NCBI GenBank assembly: GCA_019112785.1
Contig: DXIQ01000092.1
Coordinates: forward strand, 20,534 to 84,533
Origin: Candidatus Blautia stercorigallinarum
Lineage (GTDB): Bacteria > Bacillota > Clostridia > Lachnospirales > Lachnospiraceae
Direction of reading: 5' to 3'
Length of the DNA: 64,000 nucleotides
This document shows positions 17,104 through 25,064 of this stretch, piece by piece (position 1 is the stretch's first letter; the number at the start of each line of letters is the position of its first letter). Both the position numbers and the translations under genes were made by a program. The notes beneath the pieces are model-generated. The model saw nothing but the letters and a program-made list of their open reading frames with translations, did no database searches and was not told where the DNA came from.

Positions 17104-18030
17104 ATGAACCTGGCAGAAATTGAAACATTTTTAACCATCGTCAATACCAGAAGTATCACCAGGACAGCAGATCTTCTGTTTCTGTCCCAGCCTACAGTCA
17201 GCCATCGTCTCACTTCCCTTGAAAACGAGCTGGGATTTCCTCTTGTGATACGCAACAAAGGACATAAACACGTAGAACTCACCGCCAAAGGCGCAGACTT
17301 TATCGCTATTGCGGAAAGATGGATGTCTCTCTGGAAGGAAACCATGGAACTGAAGCGTAACCAGGAAACTCTTCTTTTGACCATAGGCTGCACTGACAGC
17401 CTGAATATTGCTGTATTCACGCCTCTGTATGACAAGCTTCTCAACGAGAACTCCAGTCTGGATCTGAACATCCAGTCTTCTCACCATTCCTCTGAGCTCT
17501 ACGGTCTGTTAAGCGATCACAATATAGACATTGGTTTCGTATATCACAAACTTCATTATAAAAATATCATCACAGAAAAACTTTTTGAAGAAAAGCTTTA
17601 TCTCATCCAATCGGATACTCCGGCAGTTCTGTCTTCCAAAATACATACGGATGAGCTGGATCCTTCTCTGGAGCTTTTTCTCAGCTGGGATGACAACTAT
17701 CAGATCTGGCATGACCGCTGGCTTTCAACAATCTCCAGACCTCATATTTCAGCAGATACTATTACCCTGCTGGATAGGCTTTGGAAAAAGCCGGGGAACT
17801 GGATGATCGCGCCGGAATCCGTGATCCTGGAATTTGCCCGCATCCGTCCCCTGTACATCAGTGAACTGAAAAACCAGCCGCCTAACAGGGTATGTTATAA
17901 GATCAAGCACCGCTATCCCAAGATTACCGGCAAGCGTGCTGTGGAATTTTTTGAAAATGCCCTGGAGGAATATATGAAGGTTCCTCTGAAGGAATTTCCT
18001 CTGGGAGAAGTGTGGAAAAATACAGACTGA
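17104..18030 (+). CDS. LysR family transcriptional regulator
   Basis: A 308-residue regulator. The N-terminal winged helix-turn-helix is in residues 1-60 (EIETFLTIVNTRSITRTADL, SQPTVSHRLTSLENELG), followed by a periplasmic-binding-protein-like effector domain. The start has AGGAG 8 nt upstream. It is divergent from the truncated rraA, the usual arrangement for a LysR activator and its target. Flanking catabolic genes on both sides are broken, so it may have lost its targets. Effector unknown. Confidence 0.92.
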   Translation: MNLAEIETFLTIVNTRSITRTADLLFLSQPTVSHRLTSLENELGFPLVIRNKGHKHVELTAKGADFIAIAERWMSLWKETMELKRNQETLLLTIGCTDSLNIAVFTPLYDKLLNENSSLDLNIQSSHHSSELYGLLSDHNIDIGFVYHKLHYKNIITEKLFEEKLYLIQSDTPAVLSSKIHTDELDPSLELFLSWDDNYQIWHDRWLSTISRPHISADTITLLDRLWKKPGNWMIAPESVILEFARIRPLYISELKNQPPNRVCYKIKHRYPKITGKRAVEFFENALEEYMKVPLKEFPLGEVWKNTD

Positions 18031-18058
18031 TCTTTTAAAAATCCCGTAAAAAGGAACA

Positions 18059-18094
18059 GGAGCTGTCGTATTAATGGATCAATACGACAGCTCC
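18059..18094. terminator. Bidirectional hairpin between lysR and the chimeric pseudogene
   Basis: A perfect 14-bp stem GGAGCTGTCGTATT / AATACGACAGCTCC with an 8-nt loop, just past the lysR stop. The T-rich tail is better on the minus side (TTCCTTTTT). One of the recurrent GAGCTGYCGYA hairpins. Confidence 0.75.
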
Positions 18095-18158
18095 GTTATA
18101 ATCATGGCAGCAGATTTCTCTGAAACAGAGTATTCTGTTTATTCCCCTGAGGGTCTAA

Positions 18159-18213
18159 TACCCCGCTGCTTGCATCGCTGCTAGTTTGATGCCCCGTATG
18201 CTTGCATCGGGGT
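18159..18213. repeat. Dispersed palindromic repeat (CCCCGATGC...GCATCGGGG type), tandem pair
   Basis: Two adjacent versions of a short palindrome: CCCCGCTGCTTGCATCGCTG and CCCCGTATGCTTGCATCGGG. The second lies just past a stop codon on the minus strand. A close relative lies after the rnfB stop codon (58211-58230), with matching flanks (TCARAKACCC). Likely a REP-like element or terminator. Confidence 0.6.
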
Positions 18214-18220
18214 CTCTGAC

Positions 18221-18879
18221 TTATTTTTTCAGCTCTTCTACAGCTTCTTTGATCCTCTTGCAGGCTTCCTGAAGATCTTCGTAGCTGCATGCATAAGATA
18301 ATCTCAGGTATCCCTCTCCTTCTGATCCAAATGCAGATCCGGGAACCATGGCGACTTTTGCGTGTTCCAGAATATATTCCGCCACTTCCATGGAATGTAC
18401 ACAGAGGGTATCTCCTTTAATATCCAGTTCTTTTCCGTTAACGGATGTTACTTTTCCTTCTTTGATCATCTTTACACACCTCTGGATGGCGATCTCTTCG
18501 TCTGTGATCATAGAGCCTTTCATTTTTCTCGGAACTAAGGAAAGATCATCCATATAAGCCCGGTCTGCAAATATTTCAGAAGCTGCCCGCAGACCTTTGC
18601 TCTCAGCGATTTCTCCCAGTACAGCCCCTGCACAGTAGTATACGATCAGGTCTTTATCATATTCACAGATTGCCGTGGAAATGTCTTCGTCATACTAACA
18701 GGAATTTCCCATTGCCCCGTGAGGAGCCACATGCTGAAGCTTATTCCATAGCTTTTTGTAAATGCAGCCAGAGCGCCGATCTGATATTTCACATAATTCT
18801 TTACTTCATCATGGGAAAGAACCATCTTTCTTCTTCCAAATCCCATAAGATCCGGATATCCGGGATGGGCACCTACCGT
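18221..18879 (-). pseudogene. Chimeric remnant: LamB/YcsF (PxpA-like) fused to an aminotransferase C-terminus
   Basis: Reading from the right: [16 protein letters not shown] is the signature of LamB/YcsF (5-oxoprolinase subunit A). A one-base loss near 18742 then shifts the frame (continuing [14 protein letters not shown]). A TAG stop replaces the expected codon at 18695-18697. The YcsF homology resumes ([35 protein letters not shown]). Without a break it becomes SMEVAEYILEHAKVAMVPG and GEGYLRLSYA, the C-terminus of a class I/II PLP aminotransferase. The YcsF N-terminus is missing. A double deletion plus decay is the simplest explanation. Confidence 0.85.
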
Positions 18880-18880
18880 T

Positions 18881-18930
18881 TTAAAAAAAGGGACGTAACC
18901 TGGCATATAAATGCCAGGTTACGTCCCTTT
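18881..18930 (-). terminator. Terminator of the ldh-malic enzyme operon
   Basis: A perfect 20-bp stem (AAAGGGACGTAACCTGGCAT with its complement) around a 4-nt ATAA loop, followed by TTTTTTTAAAA on the minus strand, 34 bp past the malic enzyme stop. Confidence 0.92.
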
Positions 18931-18964
18931 CGTCGGATTCCTAAAACTTTGGATAAACAGATTA

Positions 18965-20137
18965 TTAAATTCTTGCTACGCCTGTCTTTCTTGCTGCTTC
19001 GGCTACGGCCTCTGCAACGGCTTTAGACACACGTTTGTCAAATGCGTTTGGAATGATATAGTCCGGAGACAGCTTGTCCTCATCTACCAGGCTGGCGATG
19101 GCATAAGCTGCGGCCACCTTCATCTCGTCATTGATATCTTTTGCACGCACGTCCAGGGCGCCTCTGAAGATACCAGGGAATGCAAGTACATTGTTGATCT
19201 GGTTCGGGAAGTCGCTTCTTCCTGTTCCCACTACAGCAGCTCCTGCTTTCTTAGCCAGATCCGGCATGATCTCCGGAACCGGGTTAGCCATCGGGAAGAG
19301 GATCGGCTTGTCAGCCATGCTCTGAACCATTTCCTCTGTAACGGTTCCCGGAGCAGAAACTCCGATAAATACATCTGCACCTTTCAGTACTTCTGCCAGA
19401 GTTCCTTTTTCCATGTTCTGGTTGCAGATCTCTGCCATCTCTTCTTTTTCCTTATTCAGGTTGTCACGGCCTTTGTAGATAGCTCCGTGGCGGTCGCACA
19501 TAACTACGTTCTTCAGGCCCAGGCTTACCAGCAGTTTGATAATAGCAATACCTGCTGCGCCGGCTCCGGAAGTAACAACTTTGATATCGTCTAATTTCTT
19601 TCCAACCAGCTTTAAGGCATTGATCAGAGCAGCGGCTGTAACAACAGCTGTTCCGTGCTGGTCATCATGGAAGATGGGGATATCACAGCACTCTTTTAAT
19701 CTTCTCTCGATCTCAAAACATCTTGGTGCGGAAATATCCTCCAGGTTTACTCCTCCGAAGCTTCCTGCCAGAAGGCTTACTGTCTTCACAATATCGTCTA
19801 CGTCTTTGGAACGTACACACAGAGGGAAGGCATCAACATCTGCAAAAGTTTTAAACAGTGCGCATTTTCCTTCCATAACCGGCATACCTGCTTCCGGTCC
19901 GATATCTCCCAGTCCGAGAACGGCTGTTCCGTCAGTGATAACAGCTACCATATTTCCCCGGCGTGTATACTTATAGGAAAGATCCACATCCTTGGAGATT
20001 TCTTTACAGGGCTCTGCAACTCCCGGTGTATATGCAACAGAAAGATCTTCCGGTGTCTCGATCTTTGCTCTGCTGATCACTTCAATTTTTCCAGCCCATT
20101 CTTCATGCTGTTTTAATGCAAATTCTCTCTTGTCCAT
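18965..20137 (-). CDS. NAD(P)-dependent malic enzyme (oxaloacetate-decarboxylating)
   Basis: A 390-residue short-form bacterial malic enzyme that oxidatively decarboxylates malate to pyruvate. N-terminal malic domain: SVAYTPGVAEPCKEI with the catalytic Tyr and the conserved Lys in MEGKCALFK; metal ligands in FHDDQHGTA. C-terminal Rossmann domain with VVTSGAGAAGIAIIKLL. Located 16 bp after ldh, so pyruvate/lactate and malate metabolism are co-expressed. Confidence 0.93.
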   Translation of the reverse strand: MDKREFALKQHEEWAGKIEVISRAKIETPEDLSVAYTPGVAEPCKEISKDVDLSYKYTRRGNMVAVITDGTAVLGLGDIGPEAGMPVMEGKCALFKTFADVDAFPLCVRSKDVDDIVKTVSLLAGSFGGVNLEDISAPRCFEIERRLKECCDIPIFHDDQHGTAVVTAAALINALKLVGKKLDDIKVVTSGAGAAGIAIIKLLVSLGLKNVVMCDRHGAIYKGRDNLNKEKEEMAEICNQNMEKGTLAEVLKGADVFIGVSAPGTVTEEMVQSMADKPILFPMANPVPEIMPDLAKKAGAAVVGTGRSDFPNQINNVLAFPGIFRGALDVRAKDINDEMKVAAAYAIASLVDEDKLSPDYIIPNAFDKRVSKAVAEAVAEAARKTGVARI

Positions 20138-20153
20138 TTTTTTCTTCTCCTTT

Positions 20154-21098
20154 TTATTCTTTTACCTGTGCCCAGAAATCTTTTAAGATCTTGGCTGAGT
20201 TATCCATTGCAGCTTTTTCTTCCTCGTTCATAGGAACCTTTAAAACACCTTTGATTCCATCTCCGCCGATACGGCATGGAAGTGAGAATGCGATTCCCGC
20301 CCAGTTGTCAAAGCTGTCGTCCAGTACATGGGCAACAGGGAGGATGGCACCGCTGTCTTTCAGGATATTTTCTACGATAGTAGATACCGCCATGGCAACT
20401 CCATAGAAAGTAGCTCCCTTTAATCCGATGACTTCTGCGCCGCCAGTCTTAGTATGTTCCGAAATCTCAACTCTGTCAAGTTCCTTTCCGGTCTGTTTTA
20501 AATATTCCTCTAAAGGAAGACCTGCGATAGTAGCGGAACTCCATACCGGCACCTGGCTGTCCCCATGCTCGCCTAAGATATATGCCTGAACATCTTCCAC
20601 ATCAGCTCCCAGAGGCTCGCTGATATTACATCTGAATCTGGCTGTATCCAGAGAAGTACCGCTTCCGATCACTCTGTTTGCCGGCAGTCCGGACACTTTC
20701 TGTACTTCCATGGTGAGGATATCTGCCGGATTGGATACCACGATGATCAGGGGATCTTTGGCATACTCCATAATACTTTCTGTAACACTCTTGATAATGG
20801 AAACATTGGTCTTTGCCAGTTCCAGACGGGTCTGTCCCGGCTTTCTTGCGATACCTGCTGTTACGATAATGATATCTGCATCTGCACATTCCTCATATCC
20901 GCCCTGTTTCACTCTTACCGGACAGTGGAATCCTGCGCCGTGGAAAACATCCAGAGCCGCGCCTTTTGCTCTGTCTTCATTTAAATCAACCATTACTACT
21001 TCTGTAGCCTGTTTTCTTACCATGAGAGTATAGGCAATAGCCTCACCCACATTTCCTGCTCCTACAACCACAATTTTGGTTTTTCCTGAATTGTTCAT
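20154..21098 (-). CDS. ldh: L-lactate dehydrogenase
   Basis: A 314-residue NAD-dependent dehydrogenase that regenerates NAD+ by reducing pyruvate. VVVGAGNVGEAIA is the nucleotide-binding loop. The specificity loop reads GIARKPGQTRLELA, with Gln where malate dehydrogenases have Arg, so lactate is favoured. GEHGDSQVPVWS carries the catalytic His. It follows a small secreted-looking ORF by 34 bp; both sit behind the TTGACA promoter. Confidence 0.93.
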   Translation of the reverse strand: MNNSGKTKIVVVGAGNVGEAIAYTLMVRKQATEVVMVDLNEDRAKGAALDVFHGAGFHCPVRVKQGGYEECADADIIIVTAGIARKPGQTRLELAKTNVSIIKSVTESIMEYAKDPLIIVVSNPADILTMEVQKVSGLPANRVIGSGTSLDTARFRCNISEPLGADVEDVQAYILGEHGDSQVPVWSSATIAGLPLEEYLKQTGKELDRVEISEHTKTGGAEVIGLKGATFYGVAMAVSTIVENILKDSGAILPVAHVLDDSFDNWAGIAFSLPCRIGGDGIKGVLKVPMNEEEKAAMDNSAKILKDFWAQVKE

Positions 21099-21132
21099 TT
21101 CTGTACTCCTTATAAGTTTACTTGGATTTTGT

Positions 21133-21522
21133 TTATGCTGTCTTTGCTGCTATATGGTCTGTTCCGGGTGGTGCCCGCAGACCATCTGACAGATCACATT
21201 TTTCCTTTCTGTCAAATGTTGCCATTTCCCTGCTACTGTAAATTATCTTCTCTGTCTGATCTCTTCCCGTATAAGAAATCTTCTGAGATATATCTGTCAG
21301 GGAAAAATGAATCTTTTTTCCTCCGGTCCAGAGCTGTTCCATATCACCGGCTGTTAAAGGAGCAATAATGGAAGCTTTCCTTTGTCCTTCTCCGGAAGAA
21401 AAAGTTCTCTCCTCCCCTTTCAGACAGTCTGTTGACAGCTGTGCACCGGTAAAATATAAACTGCTCTGAACAAATAAAAGCATAAACAAAAAGACGGCCC
21501 ATATCTGTTTATGTTTATTCAT
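21133..21522 (-). CDS. Hypothetical small exported or membrane protein
   Basis: 129 residues with an N-terminal hydrophobic stretch (WAVFLFMLLFVQSSLYF) that could be a signal peptide or anchor; the rest is polar and not recognised. The ATG has GAGGG 10 nt upstream (an alternative TTG lies one codon earlier). It fills the space between the promoter and ldh. It may be a real gene of the operon, or the region may instead be a long leader. No family recognised. Confidence 0.4.
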   Translation of the reverse strand: MNKHKQIWAVFLFMLLFVQSSLYFTGAQLSTDCLKGEERTFSSGEGQRKASIIAPLTAGDMEQLWTGGKKIHFSLTDISQKISYTGRDQTEKIIYSSREMATFDRKEKCDLSDGLRAPPGTDHIAAKTA

Positions 21523-21553
21523 CAAGTATCGTCCCTCGCAGAATTTAACTTCA

Positions 21554-21571
21554 TTTTAACAATTGTTAAAA
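21554..21571. promoter_or_regulatory. 18-bp perfect palindrome, probable operator
   Basis: TTTTAACAATTGTTAAAA is fully self-complementary and lies ~20 bp downstream of the -10 of the ldh operon promoter, near the expected transcript start. It does not fit the Rex consensus half-site order (TTGTTAA-n4-TTAACAA). Confidence 0.6.
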
Positions 21572-21588
21572 ATTTCACTTTTTAGACC

Positions 21589-21617
21589 AGTCTATCATAA
21601 ATGAATAGGGATGTCAA
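21589..21617 (-). promoter_or_regulatory. Promoter of the ldh-malic enzyme operon
   Basis: A perfect TTGACA -35, 17-bp spacer and TAGACT -10 with an extended TG, on the minus strand. Confidence 0.7.
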
Positions 21618-21641
21618 TTCATTTTGTACAGAAAAAAATAC

Positions 21642-21665
21642 AAAAAAAGCTGCCCCGAAGGCAGC
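21642..21665 (-). terminator. Terminator of the HMA gene
   Basis: GCTGCC/GGCAGC stem with a short loop, then a run of seven Ts on the minus strand. Confidence 0.85.
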
Positions 21666-21693
21666 CTTTTCCAGATAGCCATACAGCCTGGTT

Positions 21694-21912
21694 TTACAGG
21701 AATATTTCGCAGTCATCTTCGACTTTTTTGCAGTTCTTCAGAACCTCCTGCATAACGGTTTTCGCTTCATGTCCCTCTTCAAATTCCACCTGCATTTTTA
21801 ACGTCATAAAATTAACAACTGCGTTTTTTACACCATCGGTTTTCTTTGCTGCATCTTCCATTTTGTTGGCGCAGTTTGCACAGTCAACATCAATTTTGTA
21901 AGTTTTTTTCAT
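21694..21912 (-). CDS. Heavy-metal-associated (HMA) domain protein
   Basis: 72 residues with the ferredoxin-like HMA fold and a CXXC metal site (DCANCANKMEDAA), plus C-terminal cysteines (NCKKVEDDCEIF). It could be a copper/zinc chaperone, or a stray domain of a P-type ATPase. The start was moved to the ATG behind AGAGGAG, eight codons into the longer frame. Divergent from an ArsR-type sensor with face-to-face promoters, so it is the likely regulated target. Intact P-type ATPases often lie next to such genes but none is seen here. Confidence 0.85.
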   Translation of the reverse strand: MKKTYKIDVDCANCANKMEDAAKKTDGVKNAVVNFMTLKMQVEFEEGHEAKTVMQEVLKNCKKVEDDCEIFL

Positions 21913-21973
21913 CCTATTATTCTCCTCTCTGATCATCTTTTATCATTTGCTTAATTAAATAATCTTTTAATTG

Positions 21974-22010
21974 TTGACTATACTTTACTTCTGAATGTAT
22001 AATAAGTCAA
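21974..22010. promoter_or_regulatory. Overlapping divergent promoters of hma and arsR
   Basis: Plus strand: TTGACT (21974-21979), 18 bp, TATAAT (21998-22003). Minus strand: TTGACT (complement of 22005-22010), 17 bp, TAAAGT (complement of 21982-21987). The two promoters occupy the same 37 bp, so one bound repressor could silence both. An AT-rich imperfect dyad (TTAATTAAATAATCTTTTAATTG) lies just to the left. Confidence 0.65.
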
Positions 22011-22086
22011 GAGGAATAACAGCCCTTCTCCTGTTTGGGCGAAAACTATTTCCAAATGGAACAATTTTAATTGTGAGGAATGCGCT

Positions 22087-22449
22087 ATGAAAAATCAGAT
22101 TTTACCCCATGACCATGGATATAACGAAGAAAAAGTTGCGCAGCATATGCCTACAGAAAATGAGATCGCCGGGGTCTCCGAGGCCATGAAGCAGCTGGGG
22201 GATCCCAGCCGGCTGCGGATCTTCTGGCTGCTGTGCCACTGTGAGGAATGCGTACTGAACATTGCTGCTTTGGTAAATATGAGCAGCCCTGCTGTTTCCC
22301 ATCATCTGAAACTGTTAAAAAGCAGCGGCCTGATCGTCAGCCGCAGAGAGGGAAAAGAAATGTATTACCGTACAGCAGACACAGAACTGGCTCAGGTCCT
22401 CCACCACACCATAGAAAAGCTAGGAAAGATCACCTGTCCTGAAAACTAG
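22087..22449 (+). CDS. ArsR/SmtB family metal-responsive regulator
   Basis: A 120-residue winged-helix repressor. The HTH is AALVNMSSPAVSHHLKLLKSSGLI. The CHCEECVLNIA segment matches the metal-sensing alpha3 position (ELCVCDL) of ArsR/CadC-type sensors. A His-rich N-terminus (HDHGYNEE) could add an alpha3N-type ligand. Divergent from the HMA gene. Confidence 0.9.
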   Translation: MKNQILPHDHGYNEEKVAQHMPTENEIAGVSEAMKQLGDPSRLRIFWLLCHCEECVLNIAALVNMSSPAVSHHLKLLKSSGLIVSRREGKEMYYRTADTELAQVLHHTIEKLGKITCPEN

Positions 22450-22479
22450 GATTTTGAAAGGTGAAGGGAGTTTTGCTGT

Positions 22480-23511
22480 ATGGAAAAAGAAATCTATTGT
22501 CAATTAAAGAAAATACTGGAACCGGTAGAACCTGGAAAAGTTCTGCTCTTGCATCATAACAGCCATTCCGAGGCAGCAGAAAAAAGGCTTTTGGCTCTGC
22601 CTGATCCCGGAAATACCAGGGTATTGCTGGAACACTATGATCTATACCCGGGAATCGGGATCACTTTTAACTGCTGTATTGGGCAGAAGCTGTCCTTTCC
22701 CCACACTCACAAGCCATCTGTCCTGAAGGTGGACCACTGTAATCTGGGGCGGATCGGCTGGAATATGGAAAACGGCCAGAGTCTTTATATGGGAAAAGGC
22801 GACCTGGCAGTCCATTCCAGAGCCGCCTGTAAAGAATCCAACACAGAGATCACCTTTCCTCTTGGGTATTATGAAGGCATTACAGTCTCCCTGGATCTGG
22901 AAATTTTAGAAAGGACCCTGCCTTCTCCTCTTAGTGAGGCCGGCCTCAAGAAGGAACTCCTCTTTCGTAAATTCGGAACCTCCCGGGAAATTTTTTCTTT
23001 TCCTGCCAACCCTAAGGCCGGACATATTTTTTCAGAACTTTATGATCTGCCTCAGGAAATGAAAACCCCTTACTTAAAATTAAAGTGTCAGGAGCTCCTC
23101 TTATTTCTTTATACCGAGGACCCCTTTCTGGGAAAACCTGTGGACCCTTATTATTCTGATCAGGTAGATGTGGTCAGATCGGTCCACAGCCTTATCACAG
23201 AAAATCTTGCACAGCGTTTTACCATTGAAGAGCTTTCCAAAAAATATCTCATAAACAGCTCTGCGTTAAAAACCATTTTTAAGTCTGTATATGGACTTCC
23301 CATTGCCTCTTACATGAAAGAATACCGTATCCGTCAGGCAGCATCCATGCTCCGGGAATCCCAGGAAAGTATTGCTTCCATTGCCCGCCGGGTAGGCTAC
23401 GAAAGCCAGAGCAAATTTACAAGCGCCTTTAAAAGCGTTATGAAAATCCTTCCTACAGATTACAGAAAACAGTATCAGAGAGAAAACTGCCGCAAAGACA
23501 CCTGCAGATAA
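22480..23511 (+). CDS. AraC family transcriptional regulator
   Basis: 343 residues. The C-terminal AraC/XylS domain (about 240-340) has the first HTH LAQRFTIEELSKKYLINSSAL and the second SIARRVGYESQSKFTSAFK with the PTDYRK ending. The N-terminal 240 residues are an effector region of the kind found in AraC regulators of iron/siderophore genes (GYYEGITVSLDLE). It follows arsR by 30 bp. No obvious target remains downstream, where a MoxR remnant abuts its 3' end. Confidence 0.88.
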   Translation: MEKEIYCQLKKILEPVEPGKVLLLHHNSHSEAAEKRLLALPDPGNTRVLLEHYDLYPGIGITFNCCIGQKLSFPHTHKPSVLKVDHCNLGRIGWNMENGQSLYMGKGDLAVHSRAACKESNTEITFPLGYYEGITVSLDLEILERTLPSPLSEAGLKKELLFRKFGTSREIFSFPANPKAGHIFSELYDLPQEMKTPYLKLKCQELLLFLYTEDPFLGKPVDPYYSDQVDVVRSVHSLITENLAQRFTIEELSKKYLINSSALKTIFKSVYGLPIASYMKEYRIRQAASMLRESQESIASIARRVGYESQSKFTSAFKSVMKILPTDYRKQYQRENCRKDTCR

Positions 23512-23527
23512 TAGAGCAGCCGTCTTT

Positions 23528-23788
23528 TTACAGGCATTTTGGAAAGTATATATTTTCCTCTTCTCTCCGGTATATGGAAAACCCGGTAAGGTCTGAGGGA
23601 AGCACATCCGGGGTAAACTGCACCCTCTTGTAATCCAAAAGCATGGTTCTGGAAAAGGCTACTGCCATGGTGGTTTTTCCCACTCCGGGAATATCTTCCA
23701 GAAGGACATGGCCTTTTGCCAGAAAATCCAGCATCACTTTATTTACCTGTTCCAATACCTGCTGTACGGCTTTTAAGTTTTCTTCCAA
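23528..23788 (-). pseudogene. MoxR AAA ATPase remnant (N-terminal 86 residues)
   Basis: An N-terminal fragment of a MoxR-family AAA+ ATPase: VLLEDIPGVGKTTMA (Walker A) and VQFTPDVLPSDLTGFSIY. It then diverges and stops; intact proteins are ~310 residues, with Walker B and sensor motifs that are missing here. A TTG start with AGGAGG and an upstream promoter survive. The truncation point is 16 bp from the araC 3' end, marking a deletion junction. Partner DUF58 and transglutaminase genes are absent. Confidence 0.85.
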
Positions 23789-23836
23789 TCCTTATCCTCC
23801 TGTCTTTTTCTCGTAACTCATATCTTTATGTAAATC

Positions 23837-23866
23837 AGTATAATCTCCATATAAAAACAGGTCTAA
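23837..23866 (-). promoter_or_regulatory. Promoter of the MoxR remnant
   Basis: TTAGAC, 18 bp, TATACT on the minus strand, ~50 bp upstream of the start. Confidence 0.45.
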
Positions 23867-23937
23867 TACTTGTTATGAATATCTCAGAATTCCAAAAAAG
23901 CATAATCTTGCCAGTTTCCATGATAAATAAAGTATAC

Positions 23938-23963
23938 AAAAAAGGAGCCTCCGAAGAAGTTCC
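23938..23963 (-). terminator. Terminator after recU
   Basis: GGAACTTC-TTCG-GAGGCTCC hairpin (one mismatch), then TTTTTT on the minus strand. It closes the long operon that ends with recU. Confidence 0.7.
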
Positions 23964-23994
23964 TTTTCGTTGCTCAGTATATACCCTCAGGTTT

Positions 23995-24528
23995 CTATTC
24001 TCTGCTCTCCAGATCTCTCTGGATCCCATCCAGGAAAGGCACCAGAACATTTCCTTTTCTTTCCAGGAACCACTGAGGCTCCAGTTCCTGATATTTAAAA
24101 TGCTTTGGACCTCCCTGCTGTCCCCTCTGCCAGAAACGGTACATCTGACGAAAAGTCAGATAGTAGATCTCATCTCTGTGGGAAAAATACAGGATCAGAA
24201 AGGCTACGCCCTGCTGTCCCTCAAAATCTTTCATAAAATCTACCTGGTGCTGATGGATATTCTGAAGAGGGAATACATCTGCCGCACATTCTTTTGCGTC
24301 AAAACATACCGGGATCCCCTGAACAGCGCCGATATAATCCACAGTACTTTTCTTTTCGAAGTAGGCCAGGGTAATATGCCGGCTCTTCTGATCGATCTGC
24401 ACAGGGGTAATAGGAGTAGGCACCTTCTGGATCAGAGCCAGACCCTTTTCCCGGTACAGCTGACAGGTATGATTGATAAATTCTTCCAGGGTAGATCCTC
24501 GCAGACCTCTGGAATTCCAGGTTGCCAT
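23995..24528 (-). CDS. recU: Holliday junction resolvase RecU
   Basis: 177 residues, close to the RecU norm. N-terminus NSRGLRGSTLEEFINHTCQ, the basic VPTPITPVQIDQ strand, and the nuclease core DYIGAVQGIPVCFDAKE with the conserved D...E-x-K, followed by a QVDFMKDFEGQQGVAF stalk region. Resolves recombination intermediates and aids chromosome segregation. AGGAGG ribosome binding site; 11 bp after the signal peptidase gene. In many Firmicutes recU neighbours a PBP gene instead. Confidence 0.9.
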   Translation of the reverse strand: MATWNSRGLRGSTLEEFINHTCQLYREKGLALIQKVPTPITPVQIDQKSRHITLAYFEKKSTVDYIGAVQGIPVCFDAKECAADVFPLQNIHQHQVDFMKDFEGQQGVAFLILYFSHRDEIYYLTFRQMYRFWQRGQQGGPKHFKYQELEPQWFLERKGNVLVPFLDGIQRDLESRE

Positions 24529-24539
24529 CCCACTGCCTC

Positions 24540-25064
24540 CTATTTCAGTAATTTAATGCCCGGGAAATATTTCAAAACAGCTTTTCCCAGGATCTTATCT
24601 CTTTCCACGTAGGTGTTCTGCCAGAAACGGGAATCCTTGGAATTATTCCGGTTATCCCCCAGCATAAAATAGCAGTTTTCCGGAACTGTGTAAGGCCCGT
24701 AATTTCCCGTAGGGGTCTCCGGGGTAAAACTGTCGTCCAGAGGAGCCTCAGAGCCGTCAATGTAGACCTTTCCGTCAATAATCTCCACAGTCTCTCCCGG
24801 GAGGCCAATGATCCTTTTAATAAAAAGCTGGCTTTCATCATCCGGATACCGGAAGATCACAATATCAAAACGCTGGGGATCTCCAAACACATAAGCCAGA
24901 CGGTTCCCAAAGATCCGGTCCCCGGTCATAATGGTGTCTTCCATAGACGGTGAAGGGATCTTGGCGTTGATGATCAGAAAATTATTCACTACCAGAACAA
25001 ATATCAGCACAAAGATGATCATTTTTACATATTCCCACAGTTCTTTTCCGATAGATTTCTTCAT
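24540..25064 (-). CDS. lepB: Signal peptidase I
   Basis: 174 residues of the Gram-positive SipS type with one N-terminal transmembrane helix (about 12-33). The catalytic Ser is S40 (PSPSMEDT) and the general base is K83 (LFIKRIIGLPG). The conserved GDNRNNSKDSR box is present. Releases exported proteins, which would include secreted proteins in this window. Overlaps the upstream gene by ATGA. Confidence 0.94.
   Translation of the reverse strand: MKKSIGKELWEYVKMIIFVLIFVLVVNNFLIINAKIPSPSMEDTIMTGDRIFGNRLAYVFGDPQRFDIVIFRYPDDESQLFIKRIIGLPGETVEIIDGKVYIDGSEAPLDDSFTPETPTGNYGPYTVPENCYFMLGDNRNNSKDSRFWQNTYVERDKILGKAVLKYFPGIKLLK

Noticed and set aside
21554..21571. Rex operator for the ldh operon
   Set aside because: The half-sites occur in inverted order (TTAACAA then TTGTTAA), unlike the Rex consensus with its 4-bp centre.
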